A stretch of 64,000 nt of DNA from Gloeopeniophorella convolvens. Lineage: Eukaryota > Basidiomycota > Agaricomycetes > Russulales. The stretch is from contig WTXD01000032.1 in NCBI GenBank assembly GCA_022496205.1, positions 62,001 to 126,000 on the forward strand, read 5' to 3'. Shown here piece after piece: positions 23,391-35,658 of this stretch (positions are counted from its first letter, which is position 1; each line of letters starts with the position of its first letter). A program made the translations under genes and the position numbers. Below the pieces are notes generated by a model. That model was given only the letters and a program-made list of their open reading frames with translations, made no database searches and had not been told where the DNA came from.

Positions 23391-26327
23391 ATTCAGCACC
23401 ACCGTACGGTCAGGGCGGACCGGCGAAGGAGTGGAACAACAACTTGAAGCGCCGAGTCCGGGGCCCACTTACCAGGAGCGTTTAGCTTTCACCAGGAAAC
23501 CCGTAGGTATGTTTGTCAATCAAGATCGTACAGAACTGTGATTCATAACATGTGTTCGTCGTCACTTTGAAGTACAGTAGCAGTGTGCGCGATCTCACCG
23601 CTCCGGGCCCAACACAATTCAACACGGCGCCGTGAGCCCGCCTTGATTCTTCGCCCGAGGTTCTGAAGCTGAAGCTGAAGTGCAGCGAAGTTCATCACAC
23701 AGAAGCTGATATTGTCACGGAGTTGTACCGTGTTGCAAGATTTATGAAAGAGAAGTGTGTAACTCCCAACGACCATGCATTCGGACCAATTCCACGAAAC
23801 GTATCCACTGATGAGGCTGAACCTTCCTGAAAGTTAGGCACACCGTCCTGCCTTACGGTTCTTCCGATGAGTATGGCCTAATCGTTGAGGATCTGGGTCT
23901 GGATGGCGCTGAATCGGCCGCGCGCTCGGCGTTCAGCGCGCTGATCCCGCGTCAGAGTTCCTCGGTCCGTCCACACTTCAGACGGAGTGGGGTATCCTGA
24001 ACTGTTTCTGATAAGGGATTTGTGCAATCTGAGCTCAAGTCCGGTCCAGAAGCACGCGCGCAACTGACGTCGCGCGCGGCCCAAGTAGCTTGCCCAGGAC
24101 TACGTCCGAAGCAGTGTCACGGGGCGATTGGATCGCCGTTTGTTTTGTTGCCGCATCTGCGAGGATGGTCGTAATGCAGATAAGGTTGCTCGTCTTTAGC
24201 TCTCTGAATAATTGACAGTATAAGTCAAGGTTGCGATGACAGTTTTTGATGTTCATCATATACGTAGCAAAACCCACGATAGTTGACCCACATGCGGGAA
24301 CCCCTGGCGCATCGGCGGTGGCCAGCACAAAGAACTGCGAAAGACATCACAGAACGTTTTGCGCCTCGTCAAGGAGAAAGCAGAGCTATCAGAACAAACG
24401 ACTTACGGTGACGTAAGACGGACCTCAGAAGTGCGAAGCTACGTACTCAGATGATGACATTGATGTATGCTAGAGTTTAGTGGTGGTGACCGGTGATGCA
24501 TGATACATGATGAGCGTTCGAAGAGACTACTTGCTTCTTAGTATGGCAGTGGGTGCCGTACGCCCAAACGGGTTGTTTGGCGCTGGTTAAACGCTTTAGT
24601 TGGGCCGCCCGGGTTCAAGGGAGGTTGGACTGGTCAGAACCTGGGACAACCGAAGCAGCCGGGGGAGGTCTGATAGTTGCTGTCAAGTTCGACGTCGACC
24701 GTCTGGACATCTCACTCCAACAGACGGAGCGCCCCAACCCTCGGCCACAGCCCCTAAACGAGGGAGTCAAGACGTTGGGCGTTTCTCTGAGACTGATTTC
24801 CCTTCGAAACACCGTCCATTTGCCTACGCCGCTGGAACCAAGACGACTCTTTGGTAATTGGTATCATCGAGCGGACCGGAGGAGAGCAACTCGTATTCCG
24901 GACTTGTCGACGAGTAGCTGAGCCCATCCGGAGGTCCCTTTGAGAAAGTGAGGAGGCGCCAAAAGTTTCAAACCTCAAGCTCAAAGTTGGCACTGGACCC
25001 ACCAAAAGTGGCATTGCCCAATCCGAGTCATAAGCAATTGACTGGAGTCAGCGGTACCTATTGCAACGATCAGGTGGACTTTAGAGACTCACGGGTTGGC
25101 CTGGCCATGGTCTGTGGATGCATTCTGTAGAGTACAAACTTGTCCGACTCTGGAATTGCGGAACAGCTCAGGTTGGTGGCAGTGCAGGCAGTGACTCGGG
25201 TGTCTACCAGCGAAGAGCGCCCGCGTCCCGAACTGTGCAAGGGTCGGATTCAAAACCTGCAGGAGCTATGAGCGGTATGGGATCTGAATACCTCAATAAA
25301 CTCTCTGATGCATATTTCGAGTATTCGAAGTGGGCGGTCTGTGTGGGGCCTCGCGGCGGACATAGGTGAGCGACTCGGAGGCGGGTGCAAATGACTGCAC
25401 TCGGAGATGGCGCTCCAAACGCTCGGCACGTCCCGGATGCGAGACTCGTGCTCGCACCACGTGGGAACAGCCTGCAGTCAGCAACCCGCGATGCTGAGGT
25501 CAGACCGCCGTCGCCTTGCTCTCAACACGACATCACCCGCACTCTCATCCGTATCAGATGCCAAAGCATGGACTTGTAGCGCTTCTTTGTCCTTTACATT
25601 TGCCTTGACTGATGACACCATGAAATCCGTATGTGGAGAAGCAGCTGGGGGGAGGCACCGTGACACAGCCATGACACCGCAGCTACTCAGCTGAATCATC
25701 ACGAGCCTGAACCAGTGCTTGATGTTGCTGCCTTCATCCGACTGCGATCTCCTGCCATTGTCTTCCCGCTCCGTGGCAGTGGATTCTTTGTCTTCTACTC
25801 CTTGGGATGTGGCATTGGAGGCTGCCGTTGTGGACACCCTACCTGTGGATACTCTGCGAAATCAGGGCCTGAGGCATTGTACTCCCTGCAGCACTGTGAA
25901 TGTACGCTTTACGGAGTTTGTTTGCTTTATGACCTCATTATAGATCCGGCTTAGGTACACTGCTCCTACGTGTGCCGATCTCGATGAATATCGAAATGGC
26001 TATTCGATTTCCCTCGCTTTGGCTGGGCATACCGGCCTGCAGGATCTTCCCGCTCGACATCCACGAAGGACAAGCACCGCTGGTCCACCCGATCTCAGCT
26101 GTTTGTTGCACCCGCGATCGGTGACATTGGCAATTATGCGCCTGGGGCCAGCGTGCTGGGCCATTCACCGAGAAGGCCGCCGATTTTCACTGCTCTGAGG
26201 GTCCCTACCTCTCTTACTCCAAGTTACCACTCGTCCTTAGCACTAGGACGGTTGACCCTTCTCCGAGGTGGCCATGTTGATCACAATCCATGCCGTTGGC
26301 ATCTTGTATCCGAGTGCCTTCGATGAT

Positions 26328-26333
26328 TATAAG
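26328..26333 (+). promoter_or_regulatory. TATA box of DUF6593 gene
   Basis: TATAAG lies 99 nt upstream of the chosen ATG at 26427. The intervening leader is A/C-rich, as in expressed fungal genes. It supports 26427 over the in-frame ATG at 26274, which lies upstream of this element. Confidence 0.6.
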
Positions 26334-26426
26334 AGGGCACGGATGGGACTATCGGAACAGACAACAACACACTCACAAGCACCCACAACCACTGGTCGCC
26401 TTTGTATCCTCCAGCCGCTCTACCCG

Positions 26427-27178
26427 ATGTCTGCAAACTTCAATCCCTATGTGCAAGGCTGGCGCGTTGGCAACTCGCCGTCTGGGAACAGCGTCTGGGG
26501 AAACGCAGGAATCCCGCCGTCTATCTTCGGGGCCCTGCCTGGGGGCACCACAAGCACGGGGCAGCGCTCGCCCCCATTGCCCGACGCGACGCTCTTCTTC
26601 ATTACGGGCTTCCGTCCAAACATCCTGAACGCGTCGGTCGTTGACGCGCGCGGGCGCACGTGCTATTCGATCGTGACGGACCATGCACAACCACAGCGCA
26701 CGGCGTATTACGACGCGCACCGTCGCACCGTCGCGCTCGTAGACTGGTCCGGAACGCACGCGAACGTGGAGATGCCAGGGCTCTTTGCGCGGCAGTCGGT
26801 GAGGAGCTGGCTCCGCAACGCGTCGGATCGCGCGTACGTGTTCCTCGAGATGAACTATGCATGGCCGCTCACCAGGATTGTGCGCGCATTCAGGTCAAGG
26901 CTGATGGACGTCAGGGGCGTGCCGTACGTGTGGGCGCCGGACGGGGACTACATCTGCGTAAGTCCGAGCTCGCCCTTAGCTCCGCGCGTTTACTACGCGG
27001 CTCACGTCCTCAACAGCTTTACTACACGCAGCAGTCACACTCATACCGCCTCGCGCGCATATGCGTCAGCCGCGACGGTGTCCAGATCGAGCTGACTCGG
27101 CAAGCCATGGAGGCCCGCTTGGTCGAAGTCTGCATACTCAGCGCCTCGATGTTCCTCTCCGGACATAATATTGATTAA
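26427..27178 (+). CDS. DUF6593 domain protein
   Basis: Exons 26427-26957 and 27017-27178 encode 230 residues. The order of motifs fits DUF6593, a family expanded in basidiomycetes: DATLFFITGFRPNILNASVV, TCYSIVTDH, TVALVDWSGTHANVEM, SVRSWLRNASDRAYVF, GVPYVWAPDGDYICLYY, RLARICVSRDG and a C-terminus with LVEVCILSASMFLSG. The fold is predicted to be a tubby/phospholipid-scramblase-like barrel in related families, but the function is unknown. The N-terminal 40 residues are Gly/Asn/Ser-rich. The start was chosen because it lies about 100 nt after a TATA box. No membrane segment or signal peptide is evident. Confidence 0.88.
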
Positions 27179-27446
27179 TTCAAGCAGCGAGCACAGCCAC
27201 CGTATGCTCACGAATCCACCTTGCGACTGATTTCTTGCCACACATTCGTCCTTAGCGCTCAGCCACGGACTTTTAGATGTTTTACCTAGACGATGTAATC
27301 CTTACTAGAGTTTCTGCGACAGTATTTACTGTACAGCACGGGCGGGGTCCAGCAGGTGAGCCTGCTTGGCCGGAGATGCATTACATTAGACCTCTCCGAT
27401 AGCCCATACATCCGCAAATAGATTATTTAATGAAAAGCGATGCGGT

Positions 27447-30443
27447 CTACGAGGTCGCTTGAAGCATCTTGAGAAAGTGGGTCTGCGCAATCGTGCGCGC
27501 ATGTTGCAGCTTCGTCGCCTCTTCCACTGGTAGGTTTCGGAGCTGCTTGCAGCCCTGTGGCGAGTCTCATTAGCGCATACGGGGGCGTGAACCAAGCCTC
27601 AACTCACCAAGGCCAGCGGCGTCGCTTTGTCGAGTTGGCGCGTCAAGCCGGAGATCATGGTCGATAGGGCGACGCTATGCCGGGGATCCGTTGTATCACG
27701 GAAGATGGCAGGGAGCAGCCCGATTAACTTTGGTACACTACGTATCAACTCCTCGAGCTCGGCTTCCGGTACCGCATCCTGCACAGCCATCGAGTCTGGC
27801 ATCTGCACCTCGAACCTTAGTTCGGGCAATCGTGTCATTACGTGTGCGTAATCCAGGAAGACCTGCGGCGCTTATTGCGTCAGAGTGCAGACGCGCAAGA
27901 GGACAATTATACAGACCTTCCCTCGCACGTGCCACTCATCCACCGGATGGCCCGTGAATCGTCCAAAGAGTGTCTTCAGGAGCTCGAGGTCATCCCTGAT
28001 AACCGCTTCCGGTGCTAGCTCAAACACCGCGAGCTTGTGGGCAGCATTGTACAGCCCTGCTTGGAGATATAACTGGTACGCTTCGAAGACTTCTCCTCGG
28101 CTTAGTGCGTATGTTGCCTGCGCAGACGTTCTCGATAAGTGACTGTGGCAGAGATCAACACTGATGATGAATACCTTCGCTTCGTTGATCCATGACAATG
28201 GAATCTTCAAACTGCCCGCAACCCCACGGGTCATCCAATCATCAAGTTGGGGAGCAGACCGCAGCAGCAGGTCCCTGATTGCCTTCTCTCTCCTGCGAAA
28301 GCGTCAAGGGCGAAGCGCTGGCATAACCCGGGAATACTCACCCGGAAGAGCTCTCCAAATGGAGTAACACAAACACAGATTCCTGTATCAGACCTAGTTG
28401 CTCCAACTGCAGTGCATACGTGCTCGCCAACACATCTGCGCTCGGACTGTGGCCTTCGATCTGGGCGTCCCCGTCGTCACTCCCCTGTGCGTCTTGCGAA
28501 CCTTTTGAGACGCCGGGATCGTCTCGGTCCGAGAAGTCCCGTATCCGCATTGAACGAGAAAAGATGATGTACAGGTGCCACAGGACGGAGAAATCGGCGG
28601 GCGAAGGTCCGAATGATAATGGTGAGAATATTGATGATAATGAGCAAGCTGGGTCGGCGTAGAGTCTGATGAGTGAATAAAATGCATCAGGGGGATTTTC
28701 GTCAGAGGACAGGTTCCAGTGGCTGGGCTCGCCGGACTTGTCCTCGAGGTACCACGGGACGGGAGCCACGGCCCTTTCTCGCGCGTAACGCCAGTGATCG
28801 TCGTAAGCGTCGAATACTTCCGCTATTGAAGCATCCATTGACTTGCCGAACCAGAGGTGCAGTCCAAAGACGCGCTTCCAGTCCAGATTTGAGAAACAAA
28901 AAGGTCCGGACACCGTTCCAATCCAGTACCGTTCGAGCCCTCCAGAATATCTACGATTCCACCAAGTAGGGCGTAGGTTTTACGCAAACTTTGGTCTATA
29001 TGCGCATCAATGCGCTGCTCGCGCCATGTCTGCAGCTGGGCCCGAATGTCCTCTTGGAACTCCAAGTCCCCACCGGCTTGGGACAGCAGCGTAGCGAGCA
29101 TTAAGTTGCCGCCTTCCATAGCAGCTTCGCAGGCCTTGTCAATCTGATGTCCGGTGAGAAGACTGAACACTCTCGAGGCTGAATGTCCCGGGAAGCTGCT
29201 CTTTACTTCAGCTTCCACAGCGGGGGCGACAACGCCTTCTAGCCACGTTGAAAGAGCCTCTTTCCGGCGAACAGCGTGGACTCGGTTGCGGACGTCAACG
29301 CTGATAGACTCGTGCAGCTGGAGGTCGATATCATCGAACAACGCGCTGCCAAGGCGGAAGAGACGAGCCCCGAACGACTGATCAGTTGAAGGAAAGAGGG
29401 AAGCAAAGGAGCCGAAGGACATGTTTGGAGAGGGACTGGCGTAGGGAATGCCTTCTGCATCGACCTGTATGGGTGAATTGCTGAGGTGGTGCGAAAGGAG
29501 CTTGGTGGAAAGACTGGTATCTGCCCCCGGAGGAGAGAACGGCACTGCTGTTTTCGTGACCAGGGATGAGTTCGCGGAATGTTCGCTGATTTTTCTTCAG
29601 CACTCGCTCGGAGGTAAAAACTGTGGCTCACAGTTTTGATGACGGGCCACATAACCGTCCTAAGTGCACCAGCGTTCCGGACGGGCCCCAGCCAACTCGG
29701 AACGAACGGCCAAGGGCAAGGCCTGCATCAACAAAGGCATCGTCCACGCCGTTCACGATAGATGCGGAGCTATCAACCCTGGCATATTTGCGAGAGGGGC
29801 GGAAAGCGATGGGTTCGATGTCATGACCGAAAGAAGCCCGCTACGCACAAAGGTCAAAACAAGGTCTGCGTCATAGTGAGTGACGCACCTCCCGCGTTGC
29901 ACCCTTCAAGCCATCACCCTCCGAGTCTCGACTGTGCTTCCTACTCAGCCCGCTGGGTGAAAGGCGTGGCCGATCGGGTTTCTCAACATTGAGTTGCTTC
30001 AGCGCTTCAGCAGTTTCGGGGGCCCCGAACAAGGACGCTTGCATAACATGGAGCTTCTGCGCATCGACACCCAGCTGCTGGGCCCACGGAATGATGGTAG
30101 GGTCGCCACGTCGATGCTCCGGGAGGGGGCCCTCCGAGTCTGAACCAGAGGACTCGCCGGAATCCTCCTCCCCTGCTTCCTCGTCAACCCTGTACATTCC
30201 CCTGCCCGGTCGTCGCGCGAAAGGAGCCTTCTCATCAGGCTCTGAGTTGCTAGATGCTTCGTCTTCGTCCATGTGCGAGGGATTGGAGCCAGCATCCATG
30301 TCTTCATCTGCGTCTACTCGCCGGAGTGGAGGGGCTCGGGGTATGGAACGGCTGCGTGGCGGCGGGGGTTTTGAGGGCGGGGGCGCGTCATATTGCTCTT
30401 CATCTTCACTCGTATCACTGGCAAGGGCACTGAAGCGGGCCAT
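27447..30443 (-). CDS. Nup96-type nucleoporin (stand-alone)
   Basis: Structural subunit of the Y-complex (Nup107-160/Nup84) of the nuclear pore, equivalent to the C-terminal half of Nup98-Nup96 or yeast Nup145C. The ATG is at 30443 and the stop TAG at 27447. Clear exons are 30443-29889, 29840-29632, 29585 to about 28950, about 28910-28342, 28292-28175, 28117 to about 27910, about 27860-27612, and a final one encoding KQLRNLPVEEATKL and FLKMLQATS. After an acidic N-terminal region come DAGLALGRSFRVGWGPSGTL, GRLCGP, DWKRVFGLHLWFG, the helical ATYALSRGEVFEAYQLYLQA and HKLAVFELAPEAVIRDD. There is no Nup98 part upstream. At 28900-28950 the frame changes: the ways I found to splice it either lose the LDWK residues or use a weak GTAAAA donor, so the model is uncertain there. 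Confidence 0.88.
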
Positions 30444-31013
30444 GGGTCATAAAGGTGTGGCCGAAGGTAAGGAGAAGGTAGGGCTGGCAAGAACAACCCA
30501 TAAGGCGTCTCAGATGCATGTCCGTCGTCGAGAGTGAAGAAAAAGAAGGACGTACTGTAGCGGCGGTAGACACGTTTGCACTCGTTGCAGTGGCACAGTA
30601 TAAAGTACAACAGCGCGTGGAAGAGGGCGCAGGGAGAAAGCGCGTGAGGACACCAGTGGTGATGGACCTTGCGGCTCGCAGTCGAACCGGCAGCCACAGA
30701 CGCGAAACTCCGCCACGTGCCCATCAATTATTTCCCTCCCACCACGTTCGGCGCCCGGCGGCGGCGGCGGAAGTTCTCACACACAATAGCGCTGTCTCAC
30801 CAATATTATTGATCAAGAAAGCATCCATGCCTTTGCGATATATACGCGTATATATGGGTGGAAGACAACATCAAGTAGCTATTGAATTGTAAAATACCGT
30901 TCCGGCCGAGAGTTTCAAACAGGAGATCGCGCAGCATCCCAAACAGGCCCAAACGCTGTAACGAAAAATGCGAATGTAGTAGGTGAAGCTATGCACCGTA
31001 TTTAAGAAGTCTC
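30444..31013. other. Intergenic between Nup96 and DUF3455 genes
   Basis: This spacer holds the Nup96 promoter and the 3' end of the DUF3455 gene. No gene, TATA box or repeat was recognised. Confidence 0.5.
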
Positions 31014-31871
31014 TCAGAGGGAACTACCGTAGAACACTGCGTTCAGGTGGTCAGCGACGGTAGAAGAATGTGCGTAGATCTGCACTTACAATACTTGGCA
31101 GTGTACTTGACAGAGATCTCAGCCGATCCGGACGTGCACTGGGGAGAAGGAGGGTTAGTGTATGCTTATTATACGCACGGGAAACGGAGAACACATACAG
31201 AAGCAGGGGGTTGGCCGCCCTTGGTGTTCACGCGGAAGACCTGCTTGGCCAACTCGCCAGACGTAGCGTTCAGCATCAACCAGTCGACATCCGCAGAGCC
31301 TGTGGGCGCTGGGATATCTCCGGCCTTGGCAGCAACAACGAAGGCATTCGGGTTGCCCGCAGTCTTGCCGCTTGACGTGAAGTCGAACTTGGGGCTGAGG
31401 GCGCCGGCGGAGTTGGCAATGAAGTAGTGTTGGCCGAGGACGTCGAAGTTGCCCAGTGCGCGGAGCAGAGCAATCAGCTCCTCCGTCGAAGGCTTGTTGG
31501 AGGGGAACTTGGACCAGAGGTTGAACGCATCAACCTGTATTTTGTCAAACTCGGGCGTGTTGAAAAGGCACGAGATATCGAAGAGCTCGGCAACAGCACC
31601 AGCGGTCCTGCGGGTAAAATGTCAATTACGCGCTACTCCGCATCAGACCCATTCCGACTCACACATAGGTTCCAGCGGCAGAGCAGGTGTAGTTTTGCAC
31701 ACCAACACCCAAAGCAACAAAGTTGGGAGCGGTGGTCGGCGCCACGAGCTGCGTCTGGCCAGCGGGGACTTGAAGGACCGATGCAGGGACTGAGCAACCA
31801 GTAAATTTGAAGGATGGCGCGGCGAGGGCGGGAACCGCGAGAACGAGAGAAAGGAATGACAGACCGAGCAT
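31014..31871 (-). CDS. Secreted DUF3455 protein
   Basis: Exons 31871-31663, 31607-31199, 31138-31090 and 31036-31014 join in frame to 229 residues. The N-terminus MLGLSFLSLVLAVPALA is a signal peptide. The mature part carries the DUF3455 landmarks: LQVPAGQTQLVAPTTAPNFV, GVGVQNYTCSAAGTY, GAVAELFDISC, LGQHYFIANSAGALSPKFDF and VDWLMLNATSGELAKQVFRV near the end. Members are secreted fungal proteins with a beta-rich fold and no established enzyme activity. A TATA box lies about 100 nt upstream. The last coding exon is only 23 nt (ending FYGSSL), so the C-terminus is the least certain part. Confidence 0.9.
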
Positions 31872-31972
31872 TATGGGTGACGCGGTTTTGTGAAGGAAAG
31901 AAGGAAGGGGGTACAGAGGGCTGAAGGTGCTCAAGCCGAGTGTGAGGAGACTGGGGTAGCGGTCATGTCTGG

Positions 31973-31979
31973 CTTTATA
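31973..31979 (-). promoter_or_regulatory. TATA box of DUF3455 gene
   Basis: On the minus strand this reads TATAAAG, about 102-108 nt upstream of the ATG at 31871, a usual distance in this fungus. Confidence 0.6.
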
Positions 31980-32103
31980 CGAGAACGGCCTCCGTGTCGT
32001 CTTCAGGGTGAATAGCCGACGAGAGCTGGTGTACAGCGCTCCATTGTGATAAATTCGATAGCGTGAGACGGAGGAACTAGTACCTTTCAGGACCTCCGAT
32101 CAT

Positions 32104-32368
32104 CTATGCCCGGTGCATTGGTGACTGGGAGGCGCTTTGACAGCTTTGATTTGGTGCAAGGCACGGGCGCTTGTCCACACATCCCACACATCCTGCTTGC
32201 AAACACAACGGCGGTGAACCGATCTTCAATTGTGTGACTTCTATTAGCACTTCGTTTCAAAGTCATTCCGACGCTAAAGACGCACGCACCTGAAAATTGA
32301 TGTCTGCAATATATGGTCGTTGTGACGAAGGGTATTGGGATTACGGTACACAATACAAGCAGCCCCAT
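32104..32368 (-). CDS. Candidate small secreted Cys-rich protein (weak)
   Basis: From the ATG at 32368, exon 32368-32290 ends at a strong donor (GTGCGT) and the 49 nt intron ends with TAATAG at 32241. Exon 32240-32104 then stays open to TAG. The predicted 71-residue product starts with the hydrophobic MGLLVLCTVIPIPFVTTTIY and has a Cys cluster, CLQAGCVGCVDKRPC. The layout (signal-like N-terminus, one short intron, even Cys number in the cluster) is that of small secreted fungal proteins. No homologue is recognised, there is no TATA box I can see, and a chance frame of this size is quite possible. Confidence 0.25.
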
Positions 32369-34648
32369 GTCTGCTGGGGAGCTCACGTCACCGTGATCGG
32401 GACGTGCTAAACTTACTACGGAGGTCTGACTGGTTCGACTGCATTGCGGCGGCGCGGCGGCGGTGATTCGGGAGTGATTCGAGTGGCCGTTGGGTCTTGC
32501 GGGCCAGTGCGTTGCTCCTTCACTGGCCGAATCTTGTTGGACTTCTGGCCATCAACAGCTCAAACTGGCTAGGACCGCGCTGGCAGTGTCAGGCATCCGA
32601 TCACGTCTGGTCTTGCGTCTAGGACAACCCTACAGGCTCCTGTAGGGACTCGGGCCCGACGAATAATTAGGCTTCTCTCGGAACTTTCTTCGCCTGTGAT
32701 ACCCCAGATTCAAGTGCGGTCGTAGATGGAGCCGTCCGGTTCGTTCCAGCCACCTGCAGAGGCTTGCGATTCGGGAACTTGTGTATCAATTACTCCGCTG
32801 GGAATTCTTGGATAGTGGAAGAACGCCGGTGCTTGCAGTTCGCAGCTCGGAGGCAAAAGTAGAGTCCGTGTGAAGACCTACCTCACGGAACGATCCACTT
32901 GTCTCTTCCATCTTCGCCGGTCGACGACATTTATTTGATGCAAAGCATTCTATCCCCGCAGATGATGCGAGAGTTGCAAAGGATTTTCCACAACCGCCGA
33001 CGTCCTCGGTTGATGGCGTCTTTCAACAACTTCCCGTGGTCGCTCTCGTGCATGTGCCCACGAGTGACCAGTGGGCGTCAAGCGGGTCTGTTTCGGATTT
33101 TCGAAGCTCACAAGCAGGTAGCAAGTCCTCACCGAACCAGCAAGGGACGAAATTTTGCGCTCTTTGGTGTCGACACGCTCGAGCACGTTCGTCATCTTGT
33201 GAGAGGCTTTTGCTACGCGACGTCAATGGTTGGTATGGCATCACACTGAATGGCAGCTAATGGCAGCGGGAAAGATTGAAATGTCGTGAAAAGCCTAAAT
33301 TGGGCGTGAGAATCATCGCAACTTACGGAACGTACCCCGCCGTTCCTTCGCATCAGCAGATCACTAGTTCACTGGTCACTTGGTACCTGAATAAAAAATT
33401 TCGCGCCCATGCCGAGCCACGCCACCATTATGTGCCGGTCCCGAGCCTTCTCGCAGGATCACTCTCGCGCTTGCGGGCGCCGCCTGGTAACACCTACTTA
33501 CAGCCGCCAAAACCACCAGAGCGTACGGGTCTATTGTGAACTCGGACATGGGCTACTATACCATGGGCACTTCCTTTCTGCTTGTGTGTGAAATCCTTTC
33601 GGCTGCGGACTTAAATGCTACCAGTGTGTGAGTGGGATCGGGTCCTGTGGAACTTCTGGGGCACGACAAGTGGTGTTGTTCGTGGCCCGAGTTCAAACTT
33701 CACGGCAAGCTACCCCCGGTAATGTCAGTGCACAGGCCCCTGAAACCGCTCTGCATCTCTGTCGAACCGAGTCGTTGAACATTAGACATGAACCTTAAGC
33801 TTAAGACCTTATGCTCCGTGCCTCTATGTAGTACTAGCGGCATTGCATTCTTGTCGACATGAACCGGACAGGGGCAATTGCGTGCGCGCTAGAGCGTCCC
33901 ATGCTGCAACCTTACAGTCACCACAGAGCCACGATCACGAGACTCGAAAAGGACGCCCCTGGTGGTATCATTCCAACACTCAGGGCCATGCCCTGCTGCA
34001 TTGGCGCGATCATCGCCGTGCCTCAATTACTAGTTCACGAATCCAAGGCACCCGTGGCACCCACCCATGCACACAAGACGCGGTCTGGGTCCTTGCAACG
34101 CAACTTGTGGACTTGATTTATGATTCTAGGGATCATTCCCCAGAACTCTGGGGACCTTCTTGAGCCGCTCGTGCCGCTGCGGGAACGCAGTGCGCTTGCT
34201 CTGGAGAACGCCCTCAATCAAGAAGGGCCGCCCCGTGGATACAATGGCGCCAGCACCAGCGCCAAGAGCGCAGGCTTCTCTGAACTATGATGGTTCGGAT
34301 ATGTTCAGAGGCTGTTGTGTTGCGTTCTTTAGGCTATGATGCTAGTAACCGAGCCTCCAAGGGCGGGAGAAGTATAGCTCCGTGGAAGACATCGTCACTA
34401 GGACCGCTACGGCCGATGTGATCAGCTCGCGGACAATAGTCAAACATAAGAAACACGGAAGTTCTATTAGAACAGTAGTAGAGTATCGGTTGGCGATGCG
34501 TCTGTACGAGGCAGAGATGCTCTGATGTCGCACAGAGATGCCAATGTTGGAGGATACTTTGTCTAGTCCGTTGCGGCGTGGCCTTGAACCGTCGAGTCGG
34601 GTGGGGGAGGGGAGGGGGGGCCTTCTGTCTGATCAGATGAAGGCGGGT
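32369..34648. other. Gene-poor 2.3 kb region
   Basis: No gene, repeat or RNA gene could be supported. Frames such as 32899-33249 on the plus strand are short and motif-free. The first-listed bases contain the upstream region of the weak Cys-rich candidate. Confidence 0.5.
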
Positions 34649-35658
34649 CTATGAGTTGGATGGTGGTTCTTTGGGTTTGCGCACATCAGACAAGATGCGA
34701 ACGGCATCTTTCGAAAATACGTAGGACAGGCCGCTCCAGATCGTGGTCGTCGCCACTGTCCATCTGCAAGGCGGTCCATTCATGTTCTCCTTCCTGAATC
34801 ACTCGGAAGAACACTTACTGCAGACCCTTGAGGTACAGCCCGAACCCAACAGCCATACCTGGAAGAAGCGGACTAATGGTCGTGGATCCCATCAAGAGGA
34901 GTTGTAGCGCAGTATTGACTTTGCTGATCGCAGTAGGGTGTACTTCGGCTGACGGGATCGAGAAATCCCAGTAGCGCTGGAAGGTTTTCTTGGGGGAGTT
35001 GAGGGTTTGAAGCGCAACATTGCTACAAGCCGCTTACCGGGTGTGGGAGCGACGTGTAACGAACGTAGAAGCCAGACAAGGATAGGAGCAAATCGCGCCC
35101 GACAATGATCGTGGCTAGCGGCACTGTTTATCTGTTAGGTCTGGGTACTTGCGTCGGGCAATAGGGTCTTACGCGGGAGTAGCCCTTGCATGGTCAGTGT
35201 GACGACAAGGGTGGCTACGAGAGCCTTGTCTGCAGCAGGGTCAAGAACTGTTCCGAGAACCGAAGTCATGCGATATCTGCGGGCCAGAAAGCCGTCAAAC
35301 TATGAGCACCACAAGTCACGATCAGACGCGACTACTAAGGGGTAACTCGGAGACTCACCCAGTCCGTGACCCCCGCGTATACCAACAAGCCCGTTGCGAC
35401 TGCGTAATTGTCCGACAAGATTGCCCATCCCAGGGCAGGACAAGAGGCTATGCGCGAGATGGTCAGGAGGTTGGGGACGGTGTAGATGTTCTCGCGCAGA
35501 GTAAGCTTCCGTCGAGGCGGCTCCGTGTGTTGGAGGCGGCGAGCATTTTGTAATGAAAAGACTGCCGATGGGGGACGTGAGAGTAGAGAGGGTAGAGAGT
35601 GGGTGTTGTAAGGACCTCGCAGCAGAGCATGGACCCGAAGGGGCCTAGCTGCGAGCAT
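34649..35658 (-). CDS. CRD1: Cardiolipin synthase (CDP-alcohol phosphatidyltransferase)
   Basis: Joins CDP-diacylglycerol and phosphatidylglycerol to make cardiolipin in the mitochondrial inner membrane. Exons 35658-35359, 35299-35173, 35123-35038, 34988-34819 and 34763-34649 give 265 residues. The N-terminal about 50 residues are Arg/Ser/Pro-rich, like a mitochondrial presequence, followed by ENIYTVPNLLTISRI. The family motif is complete: Asp99, Asp102, Gly103, Ala106, Arg107, then eight residues, Gly116, Asp120 and Asp124. The first intron cuts the motif between Trp100 and Phe101. Later parts, LATIIVGRDLLLSLSGFYVR and SKVNTALQLLLMGSTTISPL, are membrane helices typical of eukaryotic cardiolipin synthases. 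It is divergent to the PIG-L gene 373 bp away. Confidence 0.93.

Larger units (their letters stand above)
21746..26426. other. Gene-poor 4.7 kb region
   Basis: I found no gene I could defend here. It contains a degenerate direct duplication (22764-22990 and 23112-23390), scattered frames without ATG starts (for example minus strand 25837-25478, opening at GTG, and 24328-24035), and the TATA box of the DUF6593 gene at its right end. Some minus-strand stretches encode short hydrophobic segments and may be remains of membrane-protein genes, but no family could be named. Confidence 0.5.

Noticed and set aside
24035..24328. Minus-strand frame with a hydrophobic N-terminal part, considered as a membrane-protein exon
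   Set aside because: No family motif and no consistent neighbouring exons.
25478..25837. Minus-strand frame with a charged Ser/Thr-rich N-terminus
   Set aside because: It opens at GTG and no upstream exon or family match could be found; it may be a relic but cannot be supported.
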